From Pseudoneurospora amorphoporcata (taxonomy: Eukaryota; Ascomycota; Sordariomycetes; Sordariales; Sordariaceae): a stretch of 46,323 nucleotides of DNA. How positions within the stretch are numbered: the first letter of the stretch is position 1; every line of letters begins with the position of its first letter. Under the pieces are notes generated by a model, which was not told the origin of the DNA, ran no database searches, and saw nothing but the letters and a program-made list of their open reading frames with translations. The position numbers and the translations under genes were made by a program. Where the stretch lies: NCBI GenBank assembly GCA_033297205.1, contig MU859299.1, positions 1 to 46,323 on the forward strand, in the 5' to 3' direction. Of this stretch, positions 20,886 through 31,791 are shown in pieces.

Positions 20886-21494
20886 GTTGGATTCTGCCGG
20901 AAGAGGCGGTTGTCGCATGATTACTACCCCGGGAAGTGGGAGATATTTCACATAAGGTGGCTCACAAGCAACCACGCTGGGGCAACGTTAGGAGGAGAAA
21001 AGACAGAAGCAGGGTTCAACAGCGTGCCGTCGTGGTTGAACCCAACTAGCCGAGGAGTGGGGGTGATCATGGCTTTTAAATGATAATCTTTTGGCTACGT
21101 GTCCATGAGAGAGGGACGAGGACTGTGAAGAAGAGGTCTCAGATCAGCCAGGATAGACAGCAAGACAAGCAGGCGGTCATGGATCTCGCTTGCGCTTAGA
21201 TACCACTTGCAGAGAATAGAGCTGCCGTAGTTATTTCACTAATTAAAAGCGTTAATTGAATACTCATGTCATGTCATCCATGGTCTTGCTTTCGAAGTTT
21301 GGCCTATAAAACTGTATATGCATTCGATCTATCCTCACTTCGGAAGAGGCACATGAACAACAGCTAACAAGCTTGCTCGCTCCGTCTAAACCCCCTCGCA
21401 ATCTAGGCAAACTAAAATATTATTTGTAGAGTACGTATGTATTAAACTTTGTCAGCCGCTTGACGGTGCAACTGGGTAACCTGGGAGACGTCAA
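20886..21494. other. Convergent 3' spacer between TRM6 and ARPC3
   Basis: 609 bp of 3' flanking sequence for both genes, A/T-rich in its right half. No gene, tRNA or repeat was recognised. Confidence 0.55.
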
Positions 21495-22458
21495 TCAGAG
21501 CCCCTTGCCCATGAACTTCCTCTTGGTAAAGCTCAGCCACCACTTGCTCGGCTTGTCCTCGGTCTCGTCGTCGTACACGCGCGCCAATAACCTCTGCGCC
21601 AGCTCCTGCCGGACCTGCGACATGTACTGGCGGAGGACTTCGGCGTCTTGACGGTCGCGGGGTGGTTCGTACATCTGTTTGTGGTTGTCGAGTTGTCAGT
21701 CAGCATTCGCTCTTCCTTCTTCAATCCAGGACCGGAACAAGCCCCAGTCCAGTGGACACCGCTTTCCCTCCCTCCTTTGCCCCTCCCTATCCAACCCACA
21801 CACACCACCACTACCACTACCGCTCCAAACAAGAACGTACCTGATTCAAAGGCCACCCCGGATCCCCCGGCAACGCAAAGTTAACATCCAGCGCCGCATT
21901 ATTCACCTCCTTTGTCGCCTCACGAACCCCATAGCTGGGCTTGATGCGCGCCAAGCAGTCGCTGATGAACCAAATACCATAAACTAAGAGACGATCGGCA
22001 GGGCCCTGAATCTCAAAGTTGCGGAAAAACGTGTTGGCCCGGAACAGAGCTAGCGTCTCGTCGAGAATGTCGTATGACTCCGAGTCCGGGTTGGGCGACT
22101 CGTTGGCGGCCAGAGGAGGGTCGGGGAAGGGTAGCGGGTAGGTGGGGCCGCGGATCTTGGTCCGCAGGGGGAGCAGAGGGAAGTTGCCGATTAGGCGGGG
22201 GGAAGGGTCGGCGTTGAAGACGGAGTTGTAAGCCTAGAGAGCGGGAGGGGTGGTTAATATGTGGTTGGAATGCGATAGGTTGGGAGGTGGGCGAGGGAAT
22301 GCGACTGGCGCAAAGTGGTGGTGGGTGATGCAATCATGGACGGAGCTTTGCGCGGGCGGACGGGCGATTAAGGGGTAGCTGGCTGATATAGCTCGGGGAA
22401 GCTCTGTGCATAGCGGATGGACGTTGGGATCTTGCGAATTGGTGCTGCTTACCGGCAT
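21495..22458 (-). CDS. arpc3: Arp2/3 complex subunit 3 (ARPC3 / p21-Arc)
   Basis: ARPC3 is a structural subunit of the Arp2/3 complex that nucleates branched actin at cortical patches and endocytic sites. The spliced product is 192 residues (family about 175-185), in exons 22458-22453, 22233-21841 and 21674-21495. The first exon is only ATGCCG; after a 219-nt intron (GTAAGC...CTCTAG) the protein reads MPAYNSVFNADPSPRLIGNF, matching the conserved MPAYHS...LIGNM start. Further family landmarks are LPLRTKIRGP, ANTFFRNFEIQGPADRLLVY, FALPGDPGWPLNQ, and the C-terminal KPSKWWLSFTKRKFMGK. The second intron is 166 nt (GTACGT...AAACAG). The gene is easily missed by plain frame scanning because of the 6-nt first exon. 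Confidence 0.94.
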
Positions 22459-24494
22459 TGTGACGGTTGGTATTAAGCTCCCTCTATGAAGCTATTGCCG
22501 GAATTATGCGAAATGGGTGTTCAAGTTGGAGATAGTGGTAATCTAGAATGTCGTGTTGACACTTGACCGCGTATAGCGCAGCCTTGCGGGGTGATGGGGT
22601 CGATTGGACTGTGGCCTTCCTGGACCTGGACCTGGAGGCTGCAGCGACGGGCGATGGCGGCTCCTGCGCTGACGTCGAGCTGGCGGTGACGACCTCTGCA
22701 TGCACAGCGAGTGAGAGCTCAAACTGGTCTGTGCGTGTGTTTTGTTCCTGGTGTGACTGCACCCTGTGGCTCAGCAGTGGCTGTGTTCGGTTGAGGCTTT
22801 TACACCCGGCGCCCATCACGTGGGAGTCACCGGAGCCGGCCCTGTCATCGGGCAGGCAGCAGTTCGGCTGGCTCCGATAAAGTGGGACCGTCTAGTCCCG
22901 GCTAATCGGCGATGCGATCGGAAGGCCTTGCACGACGCATCATCTGTTCAAAGAGTCCTGATGTGAATGAGCCGAAGGTGTGACTTCGTTGGCGCACAAA
23001 GGAAGGTTACACATAGACTCTTCAATGCTGTGTAGTCAGCCACGGCGTTCAATGTCAGCGCCCGTTGGTCCTGGCCGAACTGCGTCTCATAATCCTGACA
23101 AGACAAAGAGCGACACTCCACGCTCAAGATGGTGCGGGTGTGAAGGACCCAATCTTTACGTATTATGGCGGCATCTTTCAAGGAAGAAGACTGTCCGAGG
23201 TAGTTAGGTCACGACGTGGTCGAGTCCAAGTGTCCAACAACCTCGAAAAGTTAACCCATCTGGATATTTTCAGAGAGCATGTCAGACCCAGCACGGGGAC
23301 GTTGGCTGGACAAGATGCAGTCTAACACCGTGAATGCCGTGCTCCGCCCATCGCTGCCTGTTTGAATGACAAGGGAGTCCAATATCCAGGAGGGATGAGA
23401 AGACTCGGAAAGCAGAGACATTGAGGAGACAAGAGGGAATGCCAAGACAAGCAGATCACGGGAGCTCGTGTGCTAGCGCGCCGCAGATGACATCCGACGC
23501 AAATCCGGGATTGCCACACACAGGCACCCACACCACCAGCCGAAACAGGCACACACGCGCTAGAGGTACCGCTGCTACTTGCTACGCACCCACGCGGAAT
23601 CAAAAACGCCGTCGTGCGCCGTCCACTGAGAAAGGGTGACGGAGGGGTATTTGGGGTTCTCCCATCACATCACCGCCAGTCGCGGTTTTCTCTCGCCCAC
23701 CCTGCTTTCCTCAATCTTTAAAAGACAGGCCAAGACCACTTTCTTTCGCAGGCAGCGCAGCCAGCCAGCCCTTCCGCTTTTTCACGCGCAAACCCAAACA
23801 AAAAGAACCCGGACAAGACCCTCCGACGTCTTGAACTACCTCTAGAGAGGCAAAATATGATCCTAATAGTGTTTTTTTTTTCGCTCTCTCCACGGTGACT
23901 CAGTCGTTACCGGCGCGACGAGTTTTGGATCGCTTTTTTCCATTCCTCAAACAAAAACAAAACATCATTCCAGGGGACCATCTTAGGTGAGTTGCATGTT
24001 TTACCAGCGCCGCGAATTTGGTGATTTCACCTGTGTTTTGTGCGTGGGCCTGACTTGGACTAACAAAGAAGTGGAGAAAAAAAGGGGACCCAGTTGACCC
24101 CAGAGAAACAGAACGTGCGCATCACCCCCCTCCCTGTCAAGGCGCCCTAGCAAAGCTGTCGCATCCACTGCGTTCCGCCCATTGAATCAACAAAAGAACG
24201 AGACCAGGAACACTTCCCCCTTCGAGATAGTTCCCGTCATTCTCCTTCTTTCATGAACGCATTCGAGTACGTCCCATCATTATTTTTGTGGTCTCGCTCT
24301 TTTTGTCCTTTGATCGCTGCAAGAATACCTTATCTGTTATTGTACAACCGCCACTCGTTCTGGCAAGAGCTACGCCGCGCCAACGTTACATCCACACTGC
24401 AACATCCAGCTGACGCGCGCCTCAAATCTCGGCTTCCCTTGTCTTCAGGTCCCTCTTCTCTAGCAGTGGCACCTTGTTTGGACACCTGCGCGCC
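22459..24494. other. Long gene-free interval, probable divergent promoters
   Basis: About 2.0 kb between the ARPC3 start (leftward) and the gene starting at 24495 (rightward). Open frames here are short (at most about 110 codons), overlap each other and lack codon bias. The right part, from about 23650, is C/T- and A-rich like a fungal 5' leader, with a T11 run near 23871-23881. No gene supported. Confidence 0.55.
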
Positions 24495-26201
24495 ATGATA
24501 GCCATGCCAGCCTCACACGACACATCGGGCCCATCGCCGGGTCCTACACTACAACCCCCGGCTTCAGCCCCCGAACTCGACGGCCCCGCCTCCAGCAGCC
24601 AATGTACCGATGCATCGACGTCATCGCCGCCGCGTCGGAAACGGACCACCCCAAGGAAACGAAAGATACCCCGGCTACACCGCCCGGATGAAGGCTCCAT
24701 ATACGACATAATGCACGACAATTCTGGCAAATCGCTATACGTTCTTCCCATCTGCTGGACAGATCTCCATGCCACCCTCCTTGGCGCATCGTTCACTGAA
24801 GGCGCCCCAATTGTCACGCCAGTTCCGGAAGCCGTCGCAGGGCGGTGGCTCGATCCTTCGCTCCTCGCGCGCCAGCTCACCGATCAACTTCACGCTCTTA
24901 TCAGGAGCGAGACGTCCATGACGCGAATATTCTACAAAAACATGGCTATGAAGACCGCAATAGGGATTTTTTTTCCGGATAGGCTGGCGGACCCAAAAAT
25001 GAACGCCGAGCTTGACATCTACTTTGGCCAACGCGTCTTCCGGAAGGCAGTACGCATCCCATGCCTGTGGAAGACACCCAACGCCACTTCTTTCACAACA
25101 ATACCGACGCTCCCAAACGACTCTTTTTACGTACCCAATAGCCCAGAGGAGCCGCAGCCCGAACTACCACAGCAGACATCCAACACGCCGATATTAGCTT
25201 ACATTAACAAGTCGCAACTCGCTTTGATACGGCAAAACCTGTTCCGGATTGTTCAAACGCCCTTCAATCCCAACGAAGCTGTCGCCAGTCTACAGGCATT
25301 GCGCTCAAAACACTTGATACCCGCCGACGTCGATCAGGATCCGTATATTGTCGCGATGATGGTCTCCATGGCACAAGCGCATTTCTACCAGGAGGTTTTC
25401 TACTCGCAAAAGTCCGATTCGCAACAGTCCAACCGCTCAGGTAACGGTAAACCCTTCGAGATTGCGGAACCCAAGTTCGAGGACACCAAGGTCGCAGTCA
25501 TTGCCCACGACGAGGGCATCGAGAACAACCCCCGGTTCCTTGTCTACACGGCGACGGTGACGGCAGACTACTTGGAGCGGTGGCTGTACCCGCTCAAGGT
25601 ACCCCAGTCGTCCAAGAAGGCGAAAAAGGAGATCAACCTCGACATAACCATGACGCCCGTTCCCTTCTGGCCCATTCTCGGCCTTAAAGAGCGCCTGGCA
25701 AGAGCGCTGGGTAAGGATATCGTCGGTCCGGACGTGTACTCCGACTCCCACCCCGATCACATCGGCTTCTGGGACCTCCTGGTAGAACCACGCAAAGACA
25801 ACGCCAATAAAAACACACCGCCCAAGAACGAATCCAACTCGAGGAAACGACGTGCGGAGAGGCAAGGAGGGAGGGAATCGCAAAGTAGTCAGAGTCAGGT
25901 GAGCCAAGGGGGCTACATCAGCCAGGGAAGCGCCACAAGCTCCCAGAGCCAAAGGGCGGAGAGTAGCGAGAGTGATAGCCAGCGGGAACCGTTGTCCGAA
26001 GTTTATAACAGCAGCTTCGAGGAGGAGGCACCTACTGAGAGCGACACCACGACGAGCCCTACGAGATCTGAGACGGATCGAGCAGATCGAACAGCAGCCA
26101 ATCGAGCACCAGACCGAGGGGACCGAGAATGCCCCGTGCTAAGTCCGAATACTAAGAGGAGGAGGACGGCGAGGTCTATCAGTGCTGTGGAGGTCCGTTA
26201 G
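24495..26201 (+). CDS. Unrecognised, probably nuclear protein
   Basis: A single-exon frame of 568 residues, started at the ATG at 24495 (MIAMPASHD); an in-frame TTG seven codons upstream is unlikely. Residues 1-50 are Pro/Ser-rich, followed by a strongly basic stretch (RRKRTTPRKRKIPRLHR, about 46-62) that resembles a nuclear localisation signal. A structured-looking central region spans about 65-440, with SIYDIMHDNSGKSLYVLPIC, ALIRSETSMTRIFYKNMAMK and FLVYTATVTADYLERWLYPL. A Ser/Gln/Glu-rich low-complexity tail ends with a second basic patch (KRRRTARS). I do not recognise the family and assign no function. Good C-ending codon use through the core supports it as real. Nuclear location is inferred from the basic patches alone. 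Confidence 0.82.
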   Translation: MIAMPASHDTSGPSPGPTLQPPASAPELDGPASSSQCTDASTSSPPRRKRTTPRKRKIPRLHRPDEGSIYDIMHDNSGKSLYVLPICWTDLHATLLGASFTEGAPIVTPVPEAVAGRWLDPSLLARQLTDQLHALIRSETSMTRIFYKNMAMKTAIGIFFPDRLADPKMNAELDIYFGQRVFRKAVRIPCLWKTPNATSFTTIPTLPNDSFYVPNSPEEPQPELPQQTSNTPILAYINKSQLALIRQNLFRIVQTPFNPNEAVASLQALRSKHLIPADVDQDPYIVAMMVSMAQAHFYQEVFYSQKSDSQQSNRSGNGKPFEIAEPKFEDTKVAVIAHDEGIENNPRFLVYTATVTADYLERWLYPLKVPQSSKKAKKEINLDITMTPVPFWPILGLKERLARALGKDIVGPDVYSDSHPDHIGFWDLLVEPRKDNANKNTPPKNESNSRKRRAERQGGRESQSSQSQVSQGGYISQGSATSSQSQRAESSESDSQREPLSEVYNSSFEEEAPTESDTTTSPTRSETDRADRTAANRAPDRGDRECPVLSPNTKRRRTARSISAVEVR

Positions 26202-27625
26202 TTGCTGACTCACAGCCGGTCGATCGACAGACGGTCAGTGAGGTCATGGTTTTGATGTTTCATTCTGGTCCGGTCTATCAACACACGATGCGTTTGTCAT
26301 GGATCATGTTCTTGTCTGGTGTCAGGGTATCGAAATTGTTTGTTGTGTTATCTATGTATCATTGGGAGTGTATGAGTTACAGGATGGAAGGATAGAAAGA
26401 GGTGGGAACTACAAACAGGCATACGATGGCGTCTCAGATCAGGAAGCTTGGCAAACATGGGAAACGATACCCCCAGCTTGTGGTTAGTTTGATCAGTTCG
26501 GATATGGTACATGGAAACGGTGTTCAGAGTGGTGTCCAGGATACTGGAGTTAAGGGTGCTACTGGCTACCTCTGTTTGAGTCCTCTGTAAAGATAGAAGA
26601 TGATGGATATGGGGTCATGTAAGAATACACGAATGCGGCTGTTTGATTGCCCATTGTGAGATGAAGTTATGGTCTTCGGGGTCATGGTTTTGTTTCATTG
26701 TTGTGTATATATCAGATGAACCATGATAGCGTGGTTCTAGAAGCGTACTGGTTGAAGCAAGCAAGGTTAGGTATCCAATCCTGATGGAAGAGCTCGACGG
26801 TTTATATATTATCTATTTACTTGCTGATTCATTTCCCATGATGCTTGCGATTGTCATCAAGCTCATCGTAGAAATGTCCAACCCACGAGTTACGTCTAGC
26901 CAGTTACACACCATTGTAAATTATCACCGTCTTCATTCCTGATCACACAGTTCTCTTCAACTGTCTCGTTAGCAAGATTCAGTAAAGGGACCCGTACTTT
27001 TGCCTACCACAAACCGTCGAATCTATGTGTCAGTGTCGGTGTGTGTGTCTCGTCACCACTGCACCGATTGTACCGAGGTTTCCGTGTGTTACGGACACTC
27101 GACACTCGACACGGGATGGGCCGCGATATGGTGCTCGGCTCCCAACGGTGTGTGGTGTTAAGTGGGTGACTTCTCCTTTTCGTTCTTCTTTGTTTCTCAT
27201 GCAGAGTACATCCGTTCGGTTGTTCGTTCGTTCGTTCGCTCCTTCCTTACTGCGGGAGCTTCGACTGTATTTGTCTCAAGTGGCAGCTGCGAGGGTTTGG
27301 GGATTACGCGTCCACTAACACTGAAGTCAGAGCTGGACGCGCAGGAATCGAGTCGTCATGTGCATGTTTAATAGTTCGTGCCTTGCGAGGATGGAGAGCT
27401 TTGCGTTGGATGGAGGCAAGAAGCAACATGGATGTTTTCAGCGTGGTCCGTTCTTGGATCGACCGTGACTTCCATCTGTGAGGTTTACCCATTCCGGCCT
27501 TCTTGTATGTAGGGGGTGTTTCCACTCGAAAGTTGAGACTCAAAAGGTGTTCTGTCAAGCAGGAAATTGTGAGATTAACATCCGTAACATCCACATTCGG
27601 CTCAACTTTGCATCATCTTGCTACC
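26202..27625. other. Gene-free interval
   Basis: About 1.4 kb holding the 3' flank of the gene at 24495 and the upstream region of the small gene at 27805. Contains a short TTCG repeat (four copies, about 27222-27237). No coding frame with neighbour-like codon use was seen. Confidence 0.55.
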
Positions 27626-27633
27626 TATAAAAG
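27626..27633 (+). promoter_or_regulatory. Putative TATA box of the 70-residue protein gene
   Basis: TATAAAAG, a near-perfect TATA element, 179 bp upstream of the ATG at 27805. The long pyrimidine-containing leader that follows fits a highly or inducibly expressed fungal gene. Confidence 0.55.
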
Positions 27634-27804
27634 CTTCAACGTCCAATTTGAACGCCTTAAACCACGAAGATATCAGTTACCGAGCATCATATCAAAACTA
27701 AGCCGATACTACCTCTCCCTAACGAACCGCCACCGTCGATTTTACTTGCCTGTATCCCAACACGCTCAACCAACAAGGGTTACAGCGAGGCAGAGCTTAT
27801 CGTC

Positions 27805-28334
27805 ATGGGCTTGGAAGACTTGGTCGAGGAGGTCGTCGACGCTATTGACGGGCAGGAGTACGTTCATCCTCCTTTCCATGCATATTGCGCGATCTTCGTT
27901 TGGCAAGCTGTCACACACCCCAAGACTTCAATCTTAGTCCCTTCACCTCTTAACCGAGTCGCCCAAAGACAACTTGAGCATGTGACTAACCCCTCACTTT
28001 ACGCCTTTCCAGTGCCTCCGAGCAGGTAGCAGCTGATAAGACCGGTAACGACGCCAAGGAGGATGCCGTTGTTGACAGCAGTGAGTTGACCTCTCCGCCC
28101 CGTGGATATTCTTTGCCCTCTCATACGGGATTACCCACCTGGCCGCCTTTAGGGAGAGGTCAGAGGTGATATGCTTGAGTTACTTGAGATTTATGATCTG
28201 GAGCTGCGCTAACGGATCGGACACGTTCTCGTCATGCTTCAGTCGTCGATGAAGTAGCAGAGAAGGAAGGCGTCCCGGCTGCTCTCCTTCCTGAGATCAA
28301 CAATGTTGTTAACGATGAGTTCAACAAGATGTAA
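27805..28334 (+). CDS. Small acidic protein, 70 residues, three exons
   Basis: Exons 27805-27857, 28013-28080 and 28243-28334 join in frame (213 nt). Introns are 155 nt (GTACGT...TTCCAG) and 162 nt (GTGAGT...GCTAAC...TTCAG). The product begins MGLEDLVEEVVDAIDG, continues with SEQVAADKTGNDAKED, and ends NNVVNDEFNKM at TAA. It is acidic, rich in Val, Asp and Glu, probably helical, and has no signal peptide or membrane segment. C-ending codons, consensus splice sites and a strong TATA box at 27626 support a real gene. Family and function are unknown to me. No single open frame covers more than one exon plus read-through, so frame scanning alone would miss it. Confidence 0.75.
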
Positions 28335-30725
28335 GCTGGAGATGGGCGATGGTTAGGCGATATGATAAGAGGCAGTATGTGAGGATTTGAGTACTTTGCG
28401 ACTGGACTGGAACCTGGAGGTTGGAGATGAAAAGGGGTAACATCGTGATCTTGACCTTCTTGGGGATGGTTTTGGAGTTTGGGGAAGATGGCGCTCGCTC
28501 CGGAGGGTAATCTCTGTACTGGGGCCTCGTGTGCTGCTTCCAATACCTATGAACAGCTACAGCATCCAAGTGGAAATACGTTGCCACGTTTAGACTTCAG
28601 GCTTCGACGTCCTTTACTCCTGTATTCACTACGTGCAGCTTCTCACTTGCACCTTCCCGTTCCCGAATATCATTGTTAGTTTCACTGGCCAAGTCCACGG
28701 TATTTGATAAGTGCCTGACTGGTGTCTGGATCCTTGCAGATGGTATGCGCATCGCATCGATCACTTTCATCCATCTTTCTCCACCCTCTCCAGTCCCATT
28801 CATGTGCCACCGTTGAGCATGAGCATCATTACATCCGTCGTCTCGACACGTGGGAGACCCGCAGACCATTGACAAACCATTGCCTCGGATCATCAGGAAC
28901 AAGAGACAGTCGGACATTGTGGAGGGAATAGCCCCCCTTTTTGAATGGTGGGACTGTTTGTTGAGATGGGTGTGATGATCGGGAATCCAGTCCCAACACC
29001 TCCAGTGGTTCAGGGACAGGGCGATTACAGTAAGTGGTGGTATTTACCTGATGGTGTGGTGAATGATTGGGCATGGGCTCGTGAATGTGTGGAAAGACTC
29101 AGAGAGCTACTTAGGCTTTGCGGAATTCGAGAGGAAGAAGATACTAGGTATTTCACACCCGCTTGCTGTGCGTGATCCGTGATACAGGATCTTGACCGGC
29201 GGAAAGACAAGCAACACTTGTGGTTCTTGTCAACCACGAGAGATGGTGCTCGGGTGAAAGGAGATTTGAACGAGAAGAGGAGGACAATGGTTCGGCTTTT
29301 GCTCCGTGCTTCGATACTCCCCTCCCGTTCGAGTGTCATGCGTAGGACGTGGACTATCGACAGGTGAGCTTACAGCTTCTCATGCGGAGGTTGAGCCTCG
29401 CAAAAAGCCAACTCCCCGAACAAAACAGACTAAACCCACTTCATCTCCCGCCGCTAGTGGAAGGATTTATTACGCCAACTTCTCCTTGTGGTATCAAGAT
29501 CAGCAACCACCACTAAATAACATGACGAACACGAAGGAGTGGATATTATGGTCGGCTGACTCGACTACAGAAAACCGCCGTAGCCGTTTGCCGTTAACAT
29601 AGCCCGTGGTTCCCGTACCCCAGGTTTTCTCCGATTTAGCGCATGCGAGATGGAGCATGGAAGTGTGGTCGAGGCGGGGTGAGGTTGTCGGCGCTTGTAT
29701 CCGAACGTGATGAGTCTCGCAGTTGGAGGTTGTATGGTTCCTTGGATGACCACCACCAAACAGCCCAACCTCTCATGTGCACACGAAAGAAGAAAGCTTG
29801 ATATCGGACATTTTGCCCGGGCCGACAGTTTAGGCAGATTTTGGTCCCAAGTCGCAACAACGCAAACAACCCACGATACCACAATGTTGATGTCAGAAAG
29901 CACGTAAGGTGGAGCAAAGAGATATGCAGTAAAAGTGTGGTTGATTCTGGTGATCCTTGTCCCTATCCTTACAGGAACACTACCTGGCACACCTCAGGAA
30001 CTGGTTACACATCTTTCACATGTCACGGTCACCATGTCGCACTCACGCTGGTTTTCCTTGGTGGTGTTGGGCATCCAAACTCGCTCATAAGTTCCGAGGT
30101 TGCATTTTCACCTACGCTACCAGGGATGGCAAGCACAAATGTCACCAATTGACGTGTTGCTTCCTGGGTTTCCCCACGGGGAAGCCGAGTTTTTGTTATA
30201 ATGTGAGTAAGAATATAGGGGGTTCAACGTGGCTTGATTGAGTGTGTTGTCTGCAAATCTGCACCTCTGGCTCGAAGTCTGGCATCTGGCTTAAATCCCG
30301 CAGCTGATCTGCTCCCTGCTCCCGTGACCGTGCACGTGCATATCCCCTAGCCTCTAGGTTTGCGATGAATGCTCTCGTCGCCGTGGATGGTGCTGTTAGC
30401 AGTCATACCGGGCTGTCCGCTGCCCACAAGGGAATAACAAACATGCTCCATGGATATGCTAATAATGGTGCCCGAACCGGTAATATAAGCTGTAGTTAGG
30501 ATGGTAAAATCTGGGGAAATGCTCCTGTCAGATTATCAGGGCATGCATAGATGGCCAGACTTCTGGTCCAGTATGTGCCTCCCTGTCTGGATAACCCCGT
30601 GCACTGCATATGCGGTACAGGAATCCCCTTATAATTATATTTCGATATTTGGGCTATTTAACGATATTACCGCATAAGGAATAGCCTCCCAGAATCTTTA
30701 ATGGTTATACTTAAACCCTAGTAAC
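28335..30725. other. Long gene-free interval
   Basis: About 2.4 kb. Overlapping frames of 60-140 codons on both strands lack recognisable domains and the C-ending codon pattern of real genes nearby. The right third (from about 30240) becomes A/T-rich towards the inverted-repeat element at 30726. Confidence 0.5.
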
Positions 30726-31228
30726 TCTCAAGAAGAGCTTAACTTCTCGCACTGCCTCTAATGTCCTCGCGTACCCTTTTTTGACTTGATGCACCGCACT
30801 TACTCCACCCGATAGCTGAATAACAGCTGACATGTAAAGCACCCCGTTTTGTATAGTAAAATCAATCCGTAAAATGTTTTAAACATTCAGCCACCGGTAA
30901 GCGATATTTTCTCGCATAGTCAAGGCCACATTTCAACACATTGACAACCGACTTAGTTCTATACCTCTACCGCCATTGCTAGCGATAGCAACCGCAATAG
31001 CGATTACAACAGAGATTGCGATAGCGACCGTAATTATTAGCGACCACAATAGCGATCGACTTAGTATACCGTGGTTGACAGCGTACCGCTATGCTCGAAA
31101 CATTGAAAATACCCAAATTTTCATATAAAAACGATTGAAAACTATGTCAGCTGTTATGGCGATGCATCAAGTCAAAAAGGGTGCGCGAGGACATTAGGGA
31201 CGGTGTGGGAAGTTAAGCTCCTCAAGAA
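30726..31228. mobile_element. Inverted-repeat element of about 500 bp (MITE-like)
   Basis: The left arm, about 30726-30796, contains GAGCTTAACTT, CTAATGTCCTCGCG and TTGACTTGATGCA. The right arm, about 31156-31226, contains the same blocks in reverse complement with scattered mismatches. A further block, ATAACAGCTGACAT, is also inverted (about 30820-30833 versus 31142-31155); the left arm has about 22 extra bases before it. The interior of roughly 300 bp is A/T-rich, has no coding capacity, and carries a tandem repeat. This fits a non-autonomous DNA transposon relic. I could not define a target-site duplication. It lies about 560 bp upstream of the carboxylesterase start. Confidence 0.75.
30982..31057 (+). 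repeat. Imperfect tandem repeat inside the inverted-repeat element
   Basis: Two adjacent copies of 36 and 40 bp (30982-31017 and 31018-31057) share GCGATAGCRACCGYAAT and AGCGAYYAC. The recurring AATAGCGA/GATAGCGA motif gives the interior a strongly patterned look. Confidence 0.65.
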
Positions 31229-31247
31229 GGACAGGGACAAGGATCAC

Positions 31248-31248
<1 letters not shown>

Positions 31249-31298
<50 letters not shown>
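31249..31298 (+). repeat. Run of 50 A residues
   Basis: Uninterrupted A50, about 20 bp beyond the right arm of the inverted-repeat element. It could be a retroposition tail, an expanded mononucleotide repeat, or partly an assembly artefact. The length is unreliable in any short-read assembly. Confidence 0.95.
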
Positions 31299-31299
<1 letters not shown>

Positions 31300-31791
31300 A
31301 CTTTTACTACATATCTCTTTACTCCACCTTTTCGTGCTTTCTGACAGCTCCCCTAACCTTCGACCTCTTGCCCGTCTCGTCCATATCTCCATGTTGGCAC
31401 ATGGTCACCTGCTCCTGACTACAACCATGAAAGAGCCTCCCTCCGCTCTGTTGCTCCGGTCACCGACCCAACACCACGACCACCAGAATGCGGGGTTGGG
31501 GAGGACACAAGCAAACCCTTCTCGTTTGGGCTGGCCTTGCGCGTCTCTTGCCCATCCGTTCACCGTTGTCCAACTGAACTGACGGGGGTCAAGGGACTAC
31601 GAACGACTTTTAGCTGTTGCAGTGGAATGGATCCACGGAGCATGAGGGTGGCTAGGCATAGACCGCCGGTCAACATTTAGTATTAAACTACCACCATCCC
31701 GTCGCCTTCGAGATGTGACCAGAAGAGTAGAGACGACAAGGACTGTTCCCTCTCCTTCCCTTCCTCATCCACTCCGAGCCAAACCGTCACC
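31299..31791 (+). promoter_or_regulatory. Upstream region of the carboxylesterase gene
   Basis: 493 bp between the A50 run and the ATG at 31792. The C/T-rich leader close to the ATG (about 31738-31791, ending GTCACCATGA) is typical of strongly expressed Neurospora-type genes. No convincing TATA box was seen. Confidence 0.5.

Noticed and set aside
20886..24494. Dispersed 5S rRNA gene in the spacers
   Set aside because: I looked for the conserved internal control region and pairing pattern here and elsewhere and saw none. A covariance scan would settle it.
27222..27237. TTCG tetranucleotide repeat as a regulatory element
   Set aside because: Only four units; ordinary microsatellite-scale variation with nothing else to support function.
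30740..31230. CRISPR-like or hairpin RNA array
   Set aside because: The repeats are a single pair of inverted arms, not spaced direct repeats, and the organism is eukaryotic. A transposon relic explains them better.
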